NCBI GenBank assembly: GCA_003024785.1
Contig: PUQB01000462.1
Span: forward strand, 27,501-91,500
Length of the DNA: 64,000 nt
Direction of reading: 5' to 3'
Origin: Selaginella tamariscina
Taxonomy: Eukaryota > Streptophyta > Lycopodiopsida > Selaginellales > Selaginellaceae
Shown: in pieces, positions 34,914 through 49,416 of the stretch
How positions within the stretch are numbered: position 1 is the stretch's first letter
How the letters are laid out: each line of letters starts with the position of its first letter
Notes under the pieces: generated by a model
The model's input: the letters and a program-made list of their open reading frames with translations, nothing else
What the model was told of the DNA's origin: nothing
Database searches by the model: none
Translations under genes and position numbers: made by a program

Positions 34914-37900
34914 TTATGCAAGAGCTAAGCGCTGCTTTAACTGTATGGGAGCCTTCCTAATCTTCCGTCTCGCTTCCTTCCCTTCCTCGAGTATCTCAAG
35001 AGCTTTCTCCATGGTAAGCTCCTCCACCTTCTGGTCCTTGGGTACATAGACGGAGTATCCCTCCCGGCGAATATAACATCCAAACCGTCCGATGCCCACC
35101 ACCACGGCTTTCCCTTCAGAGTCTTGTCCAAGCTCCTTTGGATATGTTACCAAGTGTAAAGCCATCTTTAAATCTACCTCCTCGGGCTTTAAACTCCCTG
35201 GTATCCTCACCCTCTTCGGTTTTAACTTGCCTTTGCCTGAAATAAAAAATATATATATTATAGAAACACATACACATAATAGATGATGCATATGTGTGGT
35301 GTGTGTTGTATGTACGTGTATCATTTCATTAAGGAATTTGTAATACATATATTTCTAAATACTGTGTACCAAAGACTTAATACATAAAGCAGATATATTC
35401 ACTCATCTTCATCTCTCTCTATGTGTGTGTGTGTGTGTGCACGTGCCTACTGATTTATTGCACTTAATCAATATAGCTACAATGTTCAAATATGCAATTA
35501 CAAAAATCAAACAAGATGTGTATACAATATGCATCATCATGCATATTAACATTTCACAGATATATATACTATTTATATCGATATTATACATACATATATT
35601 CGAGTATACCGTAAAAGTTACACAAACCCATGTATGATAATCTTCCCAGTATAAAGAGAATAAAAGACATACATAAATCGACAAACACAGCATATACACA
35701 TCAATAATGTGCTATGAAAGTATAAATATACGCCATTTCTTATATATTATATTATCAGTATATATATAACCGTGTATCGTATTAAATTTACCATCTTCAC
35801 CAATCTGTATATAATCCCCGTATGGACCCTCCTTGTACCAAACTGGAAGCCCTGTCTTAGGATCCACACCCAGAACCCTACTTCGTGTTTTTGCAGCAGT
35901 AGACCCCATTCCTCCTTCAATATAAACAAGTAAAATTCTAAAACCTTATCAAATATATATATACAATAACTACAGTATGATATATATTCAATGACTATTA
36001 CATAATTGAGATGTAACTATTTGTACCTCATCTTCATTGTCTAACTGTTGCAATAATGACATGACGGATACCGGTTACATCCGAGGAAGTAACCGTACCG
36101 AACTTGGAGAGCTTGAGTTCGAGCTCTCCCAGGTGACAGTCAGGACAAGTTCGATCCTTTCCTGCTAGCTTCTCCGAAAACAGCTGCAACACAATAACTT
36201 ATATTAATAAACTGCTGAATATATTTTTTTGTGTGTGTAGGCCAATATCTCTAGCATGTACAATATACTATTTTACGTCTAATGTACTATGTATGTATAC
36301 ATATCGATATATATGTACGCGCGCGCGTACCACCCACCTCAGCTAGCATTTGCGCAACCTGTTTATTGGGACCTGGCCCGTGGATGTAACCTTTGCATGG
36401 AAATTTGGCCAAAACTGCCTTAACACGTCTTTCCATTCAACACTTCCAGAGGAGATAGAGTCTAGCTGCTCTTCCATCTTTGCTGTGAATCCATAATCTA
36501 CAAACTCTGGAAAGTATCGAGAAAGGAATGCTGCCACCATTCGACCCCGTATCTGTGGAACTATTCTCTGCTTCTCCAGCTGCATATATTGCCTAAACTG
36601 TAATATAACTGTGTTAGTATGGACATCATATATAGATATGCATATAGATGGACACACATATCCTAAGTAACGGACATAATTTCTCTGCTAGTGTACTGAG
36701 CACACAGTACATACTTGCATATTATTTCATGATTTATATATACACCCATACATTAGTACATTAGAATCTGTGTATGTATGAACACATACTATTTAAATGC
36801 ACTTCAATTTTGATACTGTAATATATATATAATATCATGGCATACTATGTAAATTTGACTATATGCTTTAGTAGATTAGTGCAACATAGAACAGTTTGTT
36901 ACTATATTTTACGGTTCGATGTATTGCACAGATAAAATATTACGTGTAATAAGTACTATCAAAGGGACATATAGATAAATGCGTGCGTGTGTGTGTAGGG
37001 AGGTACAGCAGTTATGAATGTTTAAGAAGGGCTCAGAAGTGCTTGAAAAGACGGTCAGCAAGTACATTACTTAAATCATCCAAAATTGACAACATTGTTC
37101 ATCATTGCCCTTATTATCATAGAGAGAGAGAGAGAGACACCTATGGTTCTATATATATATAAAACGAGCTCAAAAGTGCTTGAACTGGTGCTCAGCAACG
37201 CATACTATAGATATGCTTTGATCACACATGTTGAATGTTTTCATCATCGCCCTTATGTGAAAAATATATCATTCAAATATTTCATGAGAGTATTTAAGTA
37301 CATAATCAAAAAAGTGATAGCTATCAACCATTAATACCAATAGACATGACATATAATTGGACGTACATGTGTATACACACGATACACAAAGACATACGTC
37401 GTATAGATGAATACACAGATAATGTGTGTATAGCGATATATGCACACGCACGTACCTGGAGGGTCTTGAGTATGTGTGCGTATGTGGAAGGCCTTCCAAT
37501 ACCAAGCTCCTCCATTTTTCTCACAAGGCTTCCTTCGGTATACCTCGGGGGCGGCTCTGTGAAGTGTTGCACATGCTTCACGCTGATTAGGGAGATTGAA
37601 CTCCCTACTTCGAGGGAAGGTAGTTTCATGTCCGGCTCCTCTTCGTCTTCCTTATCAGCATCTAGCATTTCATGCTCTTAGTTAGAGTATGTTGTACACA
37701 TATATAAATGCATACATATAGAACACATACGTGCATATGTAAAGAGAAAGGACAACACAATAGAGTCGATGCACGTATATATAAAGCTTATATACCTTGA
37801 GCAACAAGTGCATCTTTGTCTGAGAACACAATCCGGAATCCCGGAAAGTTCACAGACGATGCAGTTGAGCGCAGTCTGACGATTCCATTTGGGTCCTCCA

Positions 37901-37973
37901 CGTCCAAAGCTACGTGGTTGAACACTGCTTGCTCAAGTTGGCATGCCTGCCTCGTAAGAGTGTGAGTGAGTGA

Positions 37974-38006
<33 letters not shown>

Positions 38007-40700
38007 TTGGTTCTAATGTGCACACAGTGCATACCATTGTTCTACGCCATATGAGAGCGTATAGTTTCATGGAGTCGGCATCAAGCACGTCTGCTAAGGT
38101 AGACGGAAGACGTTTGATGTCAGTTGGCCTTATTGCTTCATGAGCCTCCTGTGCATTCTTCACTTTGGACTTGAACATGCGTGGTGACGAAGGAACATAT
38201 TCTTTGCCATACCTGATTCATATGAATAGAGTGTATATGTGTGTTGTGTGTGTGTATAAACAAAGTATATTTGGTGCAAGTTAGCAAACCTTTCTACTGC
38301 AAAGGAGCGAATGCTGTCGATTGCCTGGCTTGACAGTTGCTGGCTATCGGTTCGCATATATGTAATAAGCCCGACAACCTCATCCTTTGCCACTTTAATA
38401 CCTTCGTACAGCTTCTGTGCGAGACTCATTGTCTTCGAAGCACCTGTAACAGATAATTAGATATTAAACAGAAGCTAACGCATGAGCACGCGCGCGCACA
38501 CACACGCATAATTAATATAGATATATGATTTACCCAAACCAAGCTTGTTAGATGCATCCTGCTGGAGTGTGGAAGTAATATATGGCCCTGGGGCGTTACG
38601 TCGAAACACGCTTTTCTTCACGCTCTCGACTTTCAGCGTGTTTTTCGATATGTATAACACTGCAGCTTCTGCTTCTGGACTAGTCAATGTAAACTGCTCC
38701 AACTTGACACCATTATAATTCACAAGCCGCGAAGGGAAACCTGTTAGTGAATCTTATGTTGATTAGTTAAACCGTGTGTGCGTATGTGTGCGTGTGTGTA
38801 TACATTTATATACATAGAAATTTGTAAATATTCGCTATACATAATTATACACACATCTGATAGACACTATGTGTGGGCTTCATTATTCACATATTAGTAT
38901 ATGCATATATATTATAAATACAAACACTTCCTGTGTTTTTATGATACATATTGTGTGTGTGTGTGTTTAAAATAAATCAACATAAATATGATATGAACGT
39001 ACATTTAGCATCATCACCAGCATGGATCTCTGCATCGACGGTCCAGAACTCTCGAGGTGTGAAACTCTCTATCTCCTTCTCACGTTCAGCAATAAGGCAA
39101 AGAGCAGCGGATTGAACTCTACCAGCAGATTTACTCCCAGGAAGCTTTCTCCATAGAAGAGGAGAAATATCAAACCCAATGAGATAGTCTAGAGCTCTTC
39201 TTGCAAGATATGCATCCACCAGTGTCTGGCTTATCTCTCTTGGAGCACTCATACCTTCAAAGAAAGTAAGTAGATGTCTATATGTAGACTTGTATGCGTT
39301 ACACATAAAACCCAAATAGTAACTAATATCTGTGTTTGAAGCCAAGTTGCGTGATGTGTCTAGACAGGGTGTGGACATGTATAACTACAAAATACATTAT
39401 ATATTACCTCTTTCTATTGCAGACTTTGTTATCTCGTTGAACGTTACCTTTGAATAAGCATGCCTTTCTTAAGAATTCCCTCCATTTTGAGCATCTCAAC
39501 AACATGCCATGCTATTGCTTCCCCTTCTCTGTCCGGATCCGAGGCAAGCACGATGGCTTTGGCACCTATTTAATGACAGTTTGCAACACATGTTTATGCA
39601 TACTACCAACCTATGTTATATATGCATTAACTCCAGATGCCCAGAGTGGGTACATCAGCTGGTCATAGAAAATGAAGATATACGAATATATACACATTAT
39701 GTATGTACATAGATGCACACCTTTAAGAGCGGATTTAATCTGGTTGAAGTGCGACTTTGCACCGTCTGGAATTTCCCACACCAAATCAAAGTCGTCTTGT
39801 GGACGAACAGAGCCGGATCTTGCTGCTAAGTCCCTCACATGACCATAGCTTGCCACCACCGCGTAGTTTGACCCGAGATACTTCTCAATGGTCTTGGCTT
39901 TCGCAGGAGACTCTACCACCACCACTGCTTTCCCGTCCAGTAGAGATTCACTAGCAGTAGCTTCCTCTTCTACAACCTTTGCCTAAAACATAAAAACGCA
40001 TGGATGTGTATGTGTATGTATATGTATATGTAATACTGTGTCTCTGGAGAGAGAGAGAGATGCTTACCACCTCGACCTTTTTCTGGTTATTATTCTGCTT
40101 CTTCGTAGATTTCTTCTGTGGTGTGGTGTCTTTAGCCACCTCTTTAGTAGCTGGCTTCTGTTTAGCAGTATTCTTCGTGGCCGTCGGTTTTTTTGCAGCT
40201 GTAGATTTCACACCGGTATCTTCAACTGCATCTTCTGACTTCTTAGCTTTACCTCCTTTCTTCTTCTCTGAATCAAAGAACTAGATGAATCGAACAATAC
40301 CATGCTGTGTGTGTGTAACTTGAAGCAGTATACAATGAACTAAGTACCTGGTGTCAGAGCTTGTTGGTCCTTTGGTGTTGATGCCTTTGAAGGCTTCTTA
40401 TAACTACTCGCTGAAGATTTGGCTTCTGCAGCTTGTTTTTCCTTTGGTGGTTGTTTAGGCTTCTTCTTTGCAGGCGGAGTTTGCTGGCTCGGCTGCTCAA
40501 CCTGTTTCACATTGTATAGAATCTAATATATAATGTTATACACTGCATTATATGTATACATCTGTGCCTAACGTGTGTTTTTGTAAAAACACACAGTCAC
40601 AACGTTTATTACATACCCTGAAGCATGGTGTGTGTGTGTGCGCGCGCGCGAGCACGAGTCCACACGACAATGCACACACATAAATATTTGACAAATATAA

Positions 40701-40770
<70 letters not shown>

Positions 40771-40774
40771 AGAG

Positions 40775-40845
<71 letters not shown>

Positions 40846-41454
40846 AGAAGAGAGAGAGGAGAGAGAGACAGACACACACACACGAATAAAAAGTTAAGTA
40901 ACTATGCTATACAAATATATACATACTTTGGGTATATGAGAATATATGATCAGCATAAAACTTGACTATGCATGATATATAACAGACACACGCACATATG
41001 GGTGTGTCTGTGTGTGTGCAAATTTACATGCATGTTATAGAGAACATACCTTTACAGCTTCTGCCGAGACAACCTCATTCTCGGACGCCTTGGAAACCGC
41101 TGAAGCTCGAGCCTGTTTAGATTTCCACTTGAACCATTTCCTGCTGGATGAAAATCCTCTGTAATATCCCACCCAGTAGGAGAAGCCCAAAGGAGCAGTT
41201 TGCATTCCCCAGTGTGCACTGCTCAACATGGCGCCCCGATTTCGAGCTGCAAATCCCGTTCGCAAGCTTACGATGTTCCTACAAGATGAACTGCATAGCC
41301 GTGCCAAGACGATCCCTGCCCTGACGGCATTCCCTGCTCCCATTCCAGAAATTGGAGAGTTTACCTGAAGTTCGGCGAAACAAGACGCTGCTTGGAGTGC
41401 CATTCCATGCTCATTGTTGCTTCTCCTCCTATCAATCCGCCATGTCCTGTCCAT
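34914..41454 (-). CDS. Bacterial-type (type IA) DNA topoisomerase I, probably organelle-targeted
   Basis: This type IA topoisomerase relaxes negatively supercoiled DNA by a tyrosine-linked single-strand break. The N-terminus (start 41454) is basic and Ser/Ala-rich, like a plastid or mitochondrial transit peptide, followed by Lys/Ala-rich linkers (exons near 40400 and 40100). The Toprim domain begins [20 protein letters not shown] (about 39930) and continues with [15 protein letters not shown] (about 39540). Core blocks are [40 protein letters not shown] and the active-site segment [14 protein letters not shown] (about 38350). Next come [30 protein letters not shown] and [12 protein letters not shown]-terminal zinc finger ([14 protein letters not shown]) needs a frame correction to give [12 protein letters not shown], and repeats such as [20 protein letters not shown] follow. 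At least twelve exons. One frame slip occurs near 39445. It is head to head with TWD40-1. Confidence 0.88.
35275..35565. repeat. Copy of the dioxygenase-flanking repeat inside a topoisomerase intron
   Basis: GATGCATATGTGTGGTGTGT at about 35284 and the block CTACTGATTTATTGCA(C/T)TTAATC at about 35446 match arm B at 12046-12250 and, inverted, arm A at 8640-8910. In arm B these lie directly next to the promoter block. Here the real last exon of the topoisomerase lies between them and the promoter copy. Confidence 0.7.
40730..40870. repeat. Long (GA)n microsatellite in a topoisomerase intron
   Basis: About 140 bp of nearly pure GA repeat preceded by (TA)n, between two N-terminal linker exons. 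Open frames of alternating Arg-Glu or Ser-Leu through it are artefacts. Confidence 0.9.
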
Positions 41455-41906
41455 GATTTTCAAGAGCTTTCTTCAAGAATTGAGCACAGAGTAATCCAAT
41501 TGTTCTGTTAATGTTCTACAAGAATCTAGGCTCTCAAATGCAGATTTTTCTATAATTCCTTAGACAAATAAGACGGATGCAGAAACACAATGAAAATCTA
41601 CAGGAAGAAGAACAGATCGAGGATAACCCTAAGCCCTAGGGTTCAAATGCAGAATTGTCAGTGAAATGTGAGCCGTGGGATGAATAAAAAATTCCGGTAA
41701 ATGTACCGAGAATTGTGAATCGTTAGATGGATTTGGTAATCTTGTGGAAATTCCGGAACGGAATCGATTGAGCTTTAGAGTGAGGGGGAGGTTCACTGCT
41801 ACGCGAGGGGATCAAGGAGGTTTGGGCTAGGGTTTCTGGATCCGCGAGCTGAAGAGAGAAGGCGAGCGTCTTGTGATGTGGATCTAGGTGTAGGGTTTTA
41901 GTAGGC
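41455..41906. promoter_or_regulatory. Bidirectional promoter between topoisomerase I and TWD40-1
   Basis: The two start codons are about 450 bp apart and diverge. The interval is less AT-rich than the rest of the intergenic DNA and contains AACCCTAAGCCCTAGGG-like (telo-box-like) motifs near 41624-41640, GCTAGGGTTT near 41827 and TAGGGTTTTAG near 41891. Such telo-boxes are common in promoters of plant housekeeping genes. No TATA box is evident. Confidence 0.55.
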
Positions 41907-42525
41907 ATGGAGTGGACGGCTCGGCAGCATCTAGAAGTCTCTGCGGATGGAGCTCGGCCGCAGTGTGGAGCTTTCCATCACTCGCAAGCGCTCTTTGCAG
42001 CGGCTGTTGGGCAGCATATCACAGGTAAATCGCCATTTCAGTCACAAAATCTTGAGATTTACAATAAACAAAATCTCGATAATCCTCGCATTCGGCCAGG
42101 AACGTGGAAGATCATACTCGAGTCTATATATAATCGTCTTAATCCCCTTCAAAATCGCTGTTTTTCGACGCAAAGAATCGATAATTCTGTGCACACTTCG
42201 CATCTCGACCCGGAATATGAAATCCCTCATAATCCCGTTCAAAATCGCGTATAATCCTCTTAATCCTGCTTAATATCCCTGTCTTTCAAAGAATTGATAA
42301 TCCTATGCGCACTTCAAAATGTGGTTATCGTTCTGAGAAATCCTTGTATTGATGCAGAGTTTGATGCGCTAACGGGATGTATGCTCTCCAGCATCGATAT
42401 AGGTGCTCCTGTCGTGCGTATGGCATATAGTCCTGCTGGCGGTCATATTATTGTCGCTGTTCTTGAGGTATCATTCAAATGTATTACATTTGATTGAAAA
42501 TAAATAATATATATGTATGTGTGTC

Positions 42526-42558
<33 letters not shown>

Positions 42559-45500
42559 ATATATATATATATAAATTGCAGGATTGGAATATTGTATCGT
42601 GGGATCTGGACACGGAGCACACACACATTCTTTACTCTCCAGAACGGAAATCAGATAAAAATAGCTCCAGATTTAGAAATTCACATGGCATTGACGCCTC
42701 TTCGACCGTGGCTCTTCTTTGGAGCTCATCGGCGTCTGAGTGTAAATGGTGAGTTCAAGTATTGGTTGGTATGAAGTTTTAGTGTCTCTTCTTTTTATGT
42801 TGGTTGGTACATATTTTTCTTCTTTATTCGGTATCTATTCGAGTGTATGTGTATAATGAATGGTATGCATGCACGTGTGCAGTATATACATATCGGTCTC
42901 AACGTATATAATCATATCACACACACTAGCATGTCAAGATTCTGATGAGCGTTCCTTTTCAGTCGTGGGCACAATTGAAGGTGCCAAAGCAGCCACGAAA
43001 GTAAAAACAGATCTTAAGAAACCAATAACAGAACTCGCTTGTCATCCAAGGAGTCCGCTTCTGGTATGTTAGAGAAGGGGGGGGGGGAGTAAACGTATAC
43101 ATGGATTCATAGTTTCACATTTTTGGTGTAGTACGTGGCATATGCGGAGGGGTTGATCAGAGCGTACCATATACAGACGTTTACGGTCCAGTACACGTTA
43201 CAAAGTACGTCGAACTGATTTTATGAGGTTTACATTTGAGTAACCTGCCGTATTGCAGTTGATAATTCAATTAAACTTATTGGAGCGGGTGCATTTGCAT
43301 TCCATCCAACACTAGAGTGGGTTTTTGTTGGTGATAGAAGCGGTACATTGATTGCATGGGACGTTTCCGTACCATCACAGCCATATATGATTGGCATGTA
43401 AGTTCTTACAAAAGCTAACAATATTTTAAATAGCTTTACATATAACACACTATATTCTGTACTAGGAAAGGCACACACACACATGATCATGTAAAAGACG
43501 TCATAATGTAAATGTAACTTTGCATTAGTAATGGTCGGGTTATCTCAGTTGATGATTTTACTGATTTTTTCTTTTCTAACAGTACTCAAGTTGGATCAAA
43601 TTCGATTACAGCTGTATCTTGGCATTCTATGTTGCGGCTGCTTGTAACACTCACAAGAGATGGTTCTGTGCAAGTTTGGAGAACAAGAGTCATTTTAAAC
43701 TCGAATAAACCTCCAATGCGTGCAAATTTTTTCGAGTCTGCCGGTATTAGAACTTCGTAAATACACGCATGCATACTTGCATTATACACGTTCACCTATT
43801 TAGTTATATTGGAAATAAACAAGTGTGCTGTATTAATTGTTTTTATAGGAGTTGAAAGCTTGGATGTTGCAAAGGTGCTCGCTCAATGTGGAGGCGAAGT
43901 CGTGTACCCGTTACCGAAGGTTTCTAGTTTCCTTTTGCATCCTAAGCTGAACATGGCAACTTTATTTTTGCGGTAAACTGTGGATCTGTGTGTCCGCGGC
44001 GTGTATGTGAGAGTGTGTGTTTGTGTTTTTGTTTCGTTTAATTATTGCTTTTAACAGACCAACAGTAGAAGTGAGGAAGCAAGAAGGAGAGGCACAATAA
44101 TGTCACGGGAATCTAGAAAGCAGCTGTTTGCAGTCCTTCAAAGTGCAAGAGGTTCGCCAGGTAGGCAGCAATCAGATATTGTATATGTAGATACATTTAT
44201 ACATGATTGCAAATGTAGACTTGTATATAATGTTTATATCTTACGGTTATAATATATTTATCTGAATAGGGCTTCGAATACTAAAGACTAAAACTTGCAG
44301 GCTCTGTTTTGAAGGAAAAACTTCAAATCCTAGGGTCGACTGGAATTTTACCAGATTATCAACTGAAGCTACAGTTACAGCAGGCAAGAGGCCAGCACGG
44401 GTATGATTATTTTTATTTATATCATTTTTATTATGTGTATGCACGTGTGTGCGTGCGTGCGTGCTCGTTTATAGATGTTGTATATGTTTAATTCATTGAG
44501 AACTATTGTGCTTTTTGCAGACTAACAGTCTCTGATCTTGCCCGGAAAGCATTTTTATATGGAGTGAGTATTATGTGCTTTTGACACACATGCAGATACC
44601 TACATATACATACATGGATATATGTACATGTAGATACAGACATGTATCCATTGTTACTTACTGTTTTCTGTTTGTTAGAAGCATGACGGTCATGTGCGAG
44701 ATGGTGCTTCTTTTAGGCTGCCTCTGGTAACAATTGCAGATCCCTCTCATCATCTGCGTGATATACCTGTTTGCCAGGTAATGCACATCTTCAAACGCTT
44801 TTGTGTGTGTTCTCAACCACTGTATACGTTATTGTCATACAATCCATCAATATACGTAGTGAAATCAGTTAAGCAACTTGTTTTATATTTCCAGCCATTG
44901 CAGCAAGAGCTTCAATTTTTTAATTCCGAGCAAGGGATATTTAATTATCCCGCACGGGTCTTCTTTATGGATGGCTGCAATCTTTCAGCTTATAATGTTA
45001 CATCTGGAGATTACAATATCTACAAGAAGCTCTCTCCTACGGTCAGTTAAATATTACTCGCTTGACATTAATGTATAATATACATATATCTATATGTACG
45101 TATACGATATACTATATCACAATAAAAGTATATTGTGCACAGTAGTTACTAGTATCATATACATACATGCAACGTGGTTGATGTACTTGTATGCTTCTAG
45201 TAGGCTAGGACTACAGTTGTGCTGTTATTGTTTATGTATGTGAGGTATTTCCTACTAATGCTAGATGATTGACTATTTACATTCTTCTTTTCCTGACTTT
45301 AGGCCTTAGGAGGACAGGAACGGTCGCCGACTCACATGATATACAGCTCTCGACAACACATTTTTCTGATCTTTTTTGAATGCCGAGCTGCAATTGGAGA
45401 GGTTGTCATTTATCGAGAGTCTTTAACCGCTGAAGCTGTTGGTGAGCGCTTGTCTACTATAACAGGTAAGCATATATGCAAATAAATCTTATGCGTGACT

Positions 45501-47471
45501 TGTATGACATATACACGTACACACACACACATATATACTTGTGTGTGTATGTATAGCGAGGCACACGATGAATTTGTTACATGTTACAGGGGCAAGTCAT
45601 ATCATAATGTGTCATAAGGCGTATTCTACCATATTTACTATAACATCTGCTATGCTTTGTTAGCCTTTGTATTAATATATAGTATATACATGAGACTTAT
45701 TATGCATAGTACTTCTTTATATACCAATGTCTGTGTGTAAACTATTCTATAGTTTACATCAAGGTAGATGTTTCAAACATGACTTGTGTATTGTATGTTT
45801 GCATGTATAAACGTACGTGCGCAATAGATATAACAACTAATCTATCTAATCGAATTGTGGTCATATATAATATTTATATTTTGTTAGACGATGTATATGC
45901 ATATAAACATATAATATGCCATTTATGCATCACCATCGCCTGTTATTTATATTCTAAGATATATGTTATACACATAATGATACTTTATATATTAGGTGTA
46001 ACATGCTTTATTTCATACATGCAGGGCGTGATGGAGCATTTTTGGGGTTCAAGGAGGATAAATACGCAATACTCGAAGATGATGGTGTTGGTTTGTCAAT
46101 GTTTTCACTTGAGGACGATACGAAGAGTTTAGCATCTAATGGGGAGGCAAACGGTGCACTTGATGCTAGTACATTCTCCGAAATTCAAACGAGGCCCCCA
46201 CAAGTCCATGATCATGGGAAATCTGTTATACAGTTTACATTTGATTGTCCTGTGCAACGCATATTCTCTACTCCACTAGGTTCGTATATGTTGGTGTTAC
46301 ATGTTATCCCATTAGTATATATTTGTAACGTCTATATGTAGTATTGAAGCTAAATGGTGTCAAATAATACTAAGCAATGTATATTGCGAATAAGATAATT
46401 ATTGAAACTTCTCACCCCAGAATTATTTTGAATTTAATAGCATTCCTTTCTTATTTTTAGATTCTCTTTTAATGTATGTTGCTGCTGGGAGTCACATTGG
46501 ATTAGCAAGAATATTCTCAAGTGGTTATGGTGCTAGCGACATGTATGAGCTTTCTACAAAGCTGGAAGAAGGACGTTTTCTGAAGATCAAGCCTCTGGAA
46601 TCTGTTTTACAGGTTTGTTCGCAGTGTTAAGTATATATACATACGTATGTATTCACATTCATACATGTGCATGTGTAATACAACAACTTAGATAATGACA
46701 TAACTAGTATAGATATTGTCTAGCCAGTTGACCTGCGCGTGTTTACATGATTCACTTTATATATATGTCTTCGTCCATATGTATACTGTAACTGGTTACA
46801 CTAGCAGGATAGTATATGAACGTATTTGTGAAAGATAAATTTCTAGATTAGCTTCGAATACTACCATGGGGAGTATCATCAATGGAGGCAGTTAGTTAAA
46901 TTCTTGGCATATATATGTGTACCAAGGCCTGTATGAACTTCTTCATGTATTTGTGCATGTATATACGTCTTAGACACATATACTACAGGCAAGTACAAAT
47001 TAACGACATCTATACGATATATCGCCGTTACTACCTACATTCACAACACGTACTATCATATCATATCAATTATATGTTTCACAGGTTCGGTGGCAAGAGA
47101 CAATGATTGGACAGTTTGCGGGAATTCTTACGACTGAAAGAGTGATGATTGTTTCACAAAATCTGGAAATCGTTAACACAACATCAACCACTTTTGACAA
47201 AGGATACCCTCCAATATCCTTCTAACGTCATACATATGATTACTTGCACACACACATCTATATTTACATGTATACGTATATCCAAGTCCCGCTATAAGCT
47301 AACCTTAACACTCAGTACTTTAGATCTCTCGTTTGGTCTGGTCCAGCTTTACTCTTCTCTACACCAACCACCGTTGCTGTTCTTGGATGGGATGGACCTG
47401 CTTGTGCCATCACCACGCTTGCAACACCAAATTCAGGTCTGTCTATCCCTCCCTCCCTCTCCTCCCTCTCT

Positions 47472-47539
<68 letters not shown>

Positions 47540-49385
47540 GAGAGTGAATAGGCGCTCATATATACACTAATAACTCATATTTAGATATGCATTTATATAT
47601 ACACAATAACCATCTCTCTCCCTCTCTTGCTTTCACAATTGACTTGTAAGAATTGCATATTATGTATTCTTGTGTTTTCTCTAACATGAACTTTGTGGCT
47701 TCTAGCTCTTGTCGGTACCTTAAACGACAGAATTCTTCTAGCTAACCACAACGATCCGAATCCCAGACAAAAGCAAATGGTGGAGATTAAAACCCGCCTT
47801 GCAGGTAATAGATTTGCTATGTATGTATCTATGTGTATACATATACATGTAGTCTGGTTCTACTTAATTTTATTTTATAAGTTTCAGTGTATGCATGAAA
47901 TAGATTAAATAAAAACAGAGTGTATATGCTGTAGTTATGCATATTAATAGCAATACATAGACATATATCGGATAATCGGATTAATAATACAGGCACACCA
48001 TCTGATATTTTATATTTGATTTTTGACAGGTCTTCTTGAACCCCTTCTGATTGGGTGGACAAGTATGCAGATGAAGCTACAGCCTAAGCTTGATCTATCT
48101 GAGATTTTGTTTAGACTCACCTCAAGGTTCGACATTGTGTACTTATTTGAATAATTGAATCTTATTATAGTTTTAGCGTAATATGGCTAATAATTGATAT
48201 GCAATTACAGGTTTGACAGCCTCCGTATTACCCCGAGGTCACTTAACGCACTTGCTCGGATTCCATCTTATTGTGGAGAGCTTGCTGTTGAACTTGCACA
48301 AGCAGGACCTCAGTTTACTCAGGTGTTTATGTCTTACAAGCTTTATGTCTAACATAGCTACTAGATATGCACATAGAAGTTAACTTTTATTCTTCTAATC
48401 ATGAGAGACACATATATATTTTACTGAGAAAGGTTAAATAAGACTGGTGTGTGTGTGTGTGTGTGTCTCGGCTGTTTGTGTGCATATAATATACACCCAC
48501 ATTGTACAAAATATTCCTATCTGTTTCACATTGTACAGAAGATGCCTATTTGTTTAAGTATAATATTTATATCTTATGATGAATTTGCAGGAACTGCGAT
48601 GCAAATATGCTTTGAAAGCCCGTAAATTCTCGACTGCACTTTCTATTCTGAAGGACGAGTTTCTTCGCTCTAGAGATTATCCACGTTGTCCACGCAGGTC
48701 GAGACTCTTTCAGCGGTTCCAGGAGCTTGGAAGAACCTGCATCAAGTACGTATTCTCTTGTATTATAAAAACAGTATATATCGATATAAAACTACCGAGC
48801 GTGTTCATATACTTAGAAATATTGTACAGTACGACTAATACTGTGCGTGTCTATAAGTTTCCTATATCACTTAATCAATTACCTGTATCAATTACATTTG
48901 CATCTTAACCTGATTTCAGTATGTGTCCTTGTCTGTCATCACATATATACACATACACACATAAGTAATCCCATAAGAATAATACGATACATCACTGAAT
49001 TATGTATATGAGCAATTAATTAGATATACGGGCATACAGACACACACACATACTTATATATATATGCAGGTATGGCCAGTTTGATCAGGCAAAAGAAGCA
49101 TTTGAAGTGGTTGCAGATTACGAGAGCATGTTGGACTTGTTTATTTGCCACTTAAACCCGACTGCATTAAGAAGGTTAGTACAGAAGCTTGAGGAAACTG
49201 GTATAGACTCGGAGCTTAGACGGTTATCCGAGAAGATACTCCTAGTACGGTCAGCCGGTTGGGGACAAGGTGGTGTGTTTGCAAACTTCGCTGCAGAAAG
49301 CTTGGCTCCAAAGGGTCCTGAATGGGCTGGTGGTAATTGGGAAATAAAAACGTTCCAGGATTCTAAGACGGTCCGACGAGATGTG

Positions 49386-49416
<31 letters not shown>

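Noticed and set aside
40625..40897. Arg-Glu repeat protein
   Set aside because: It is a translation of a GA microsatellite within an intron.
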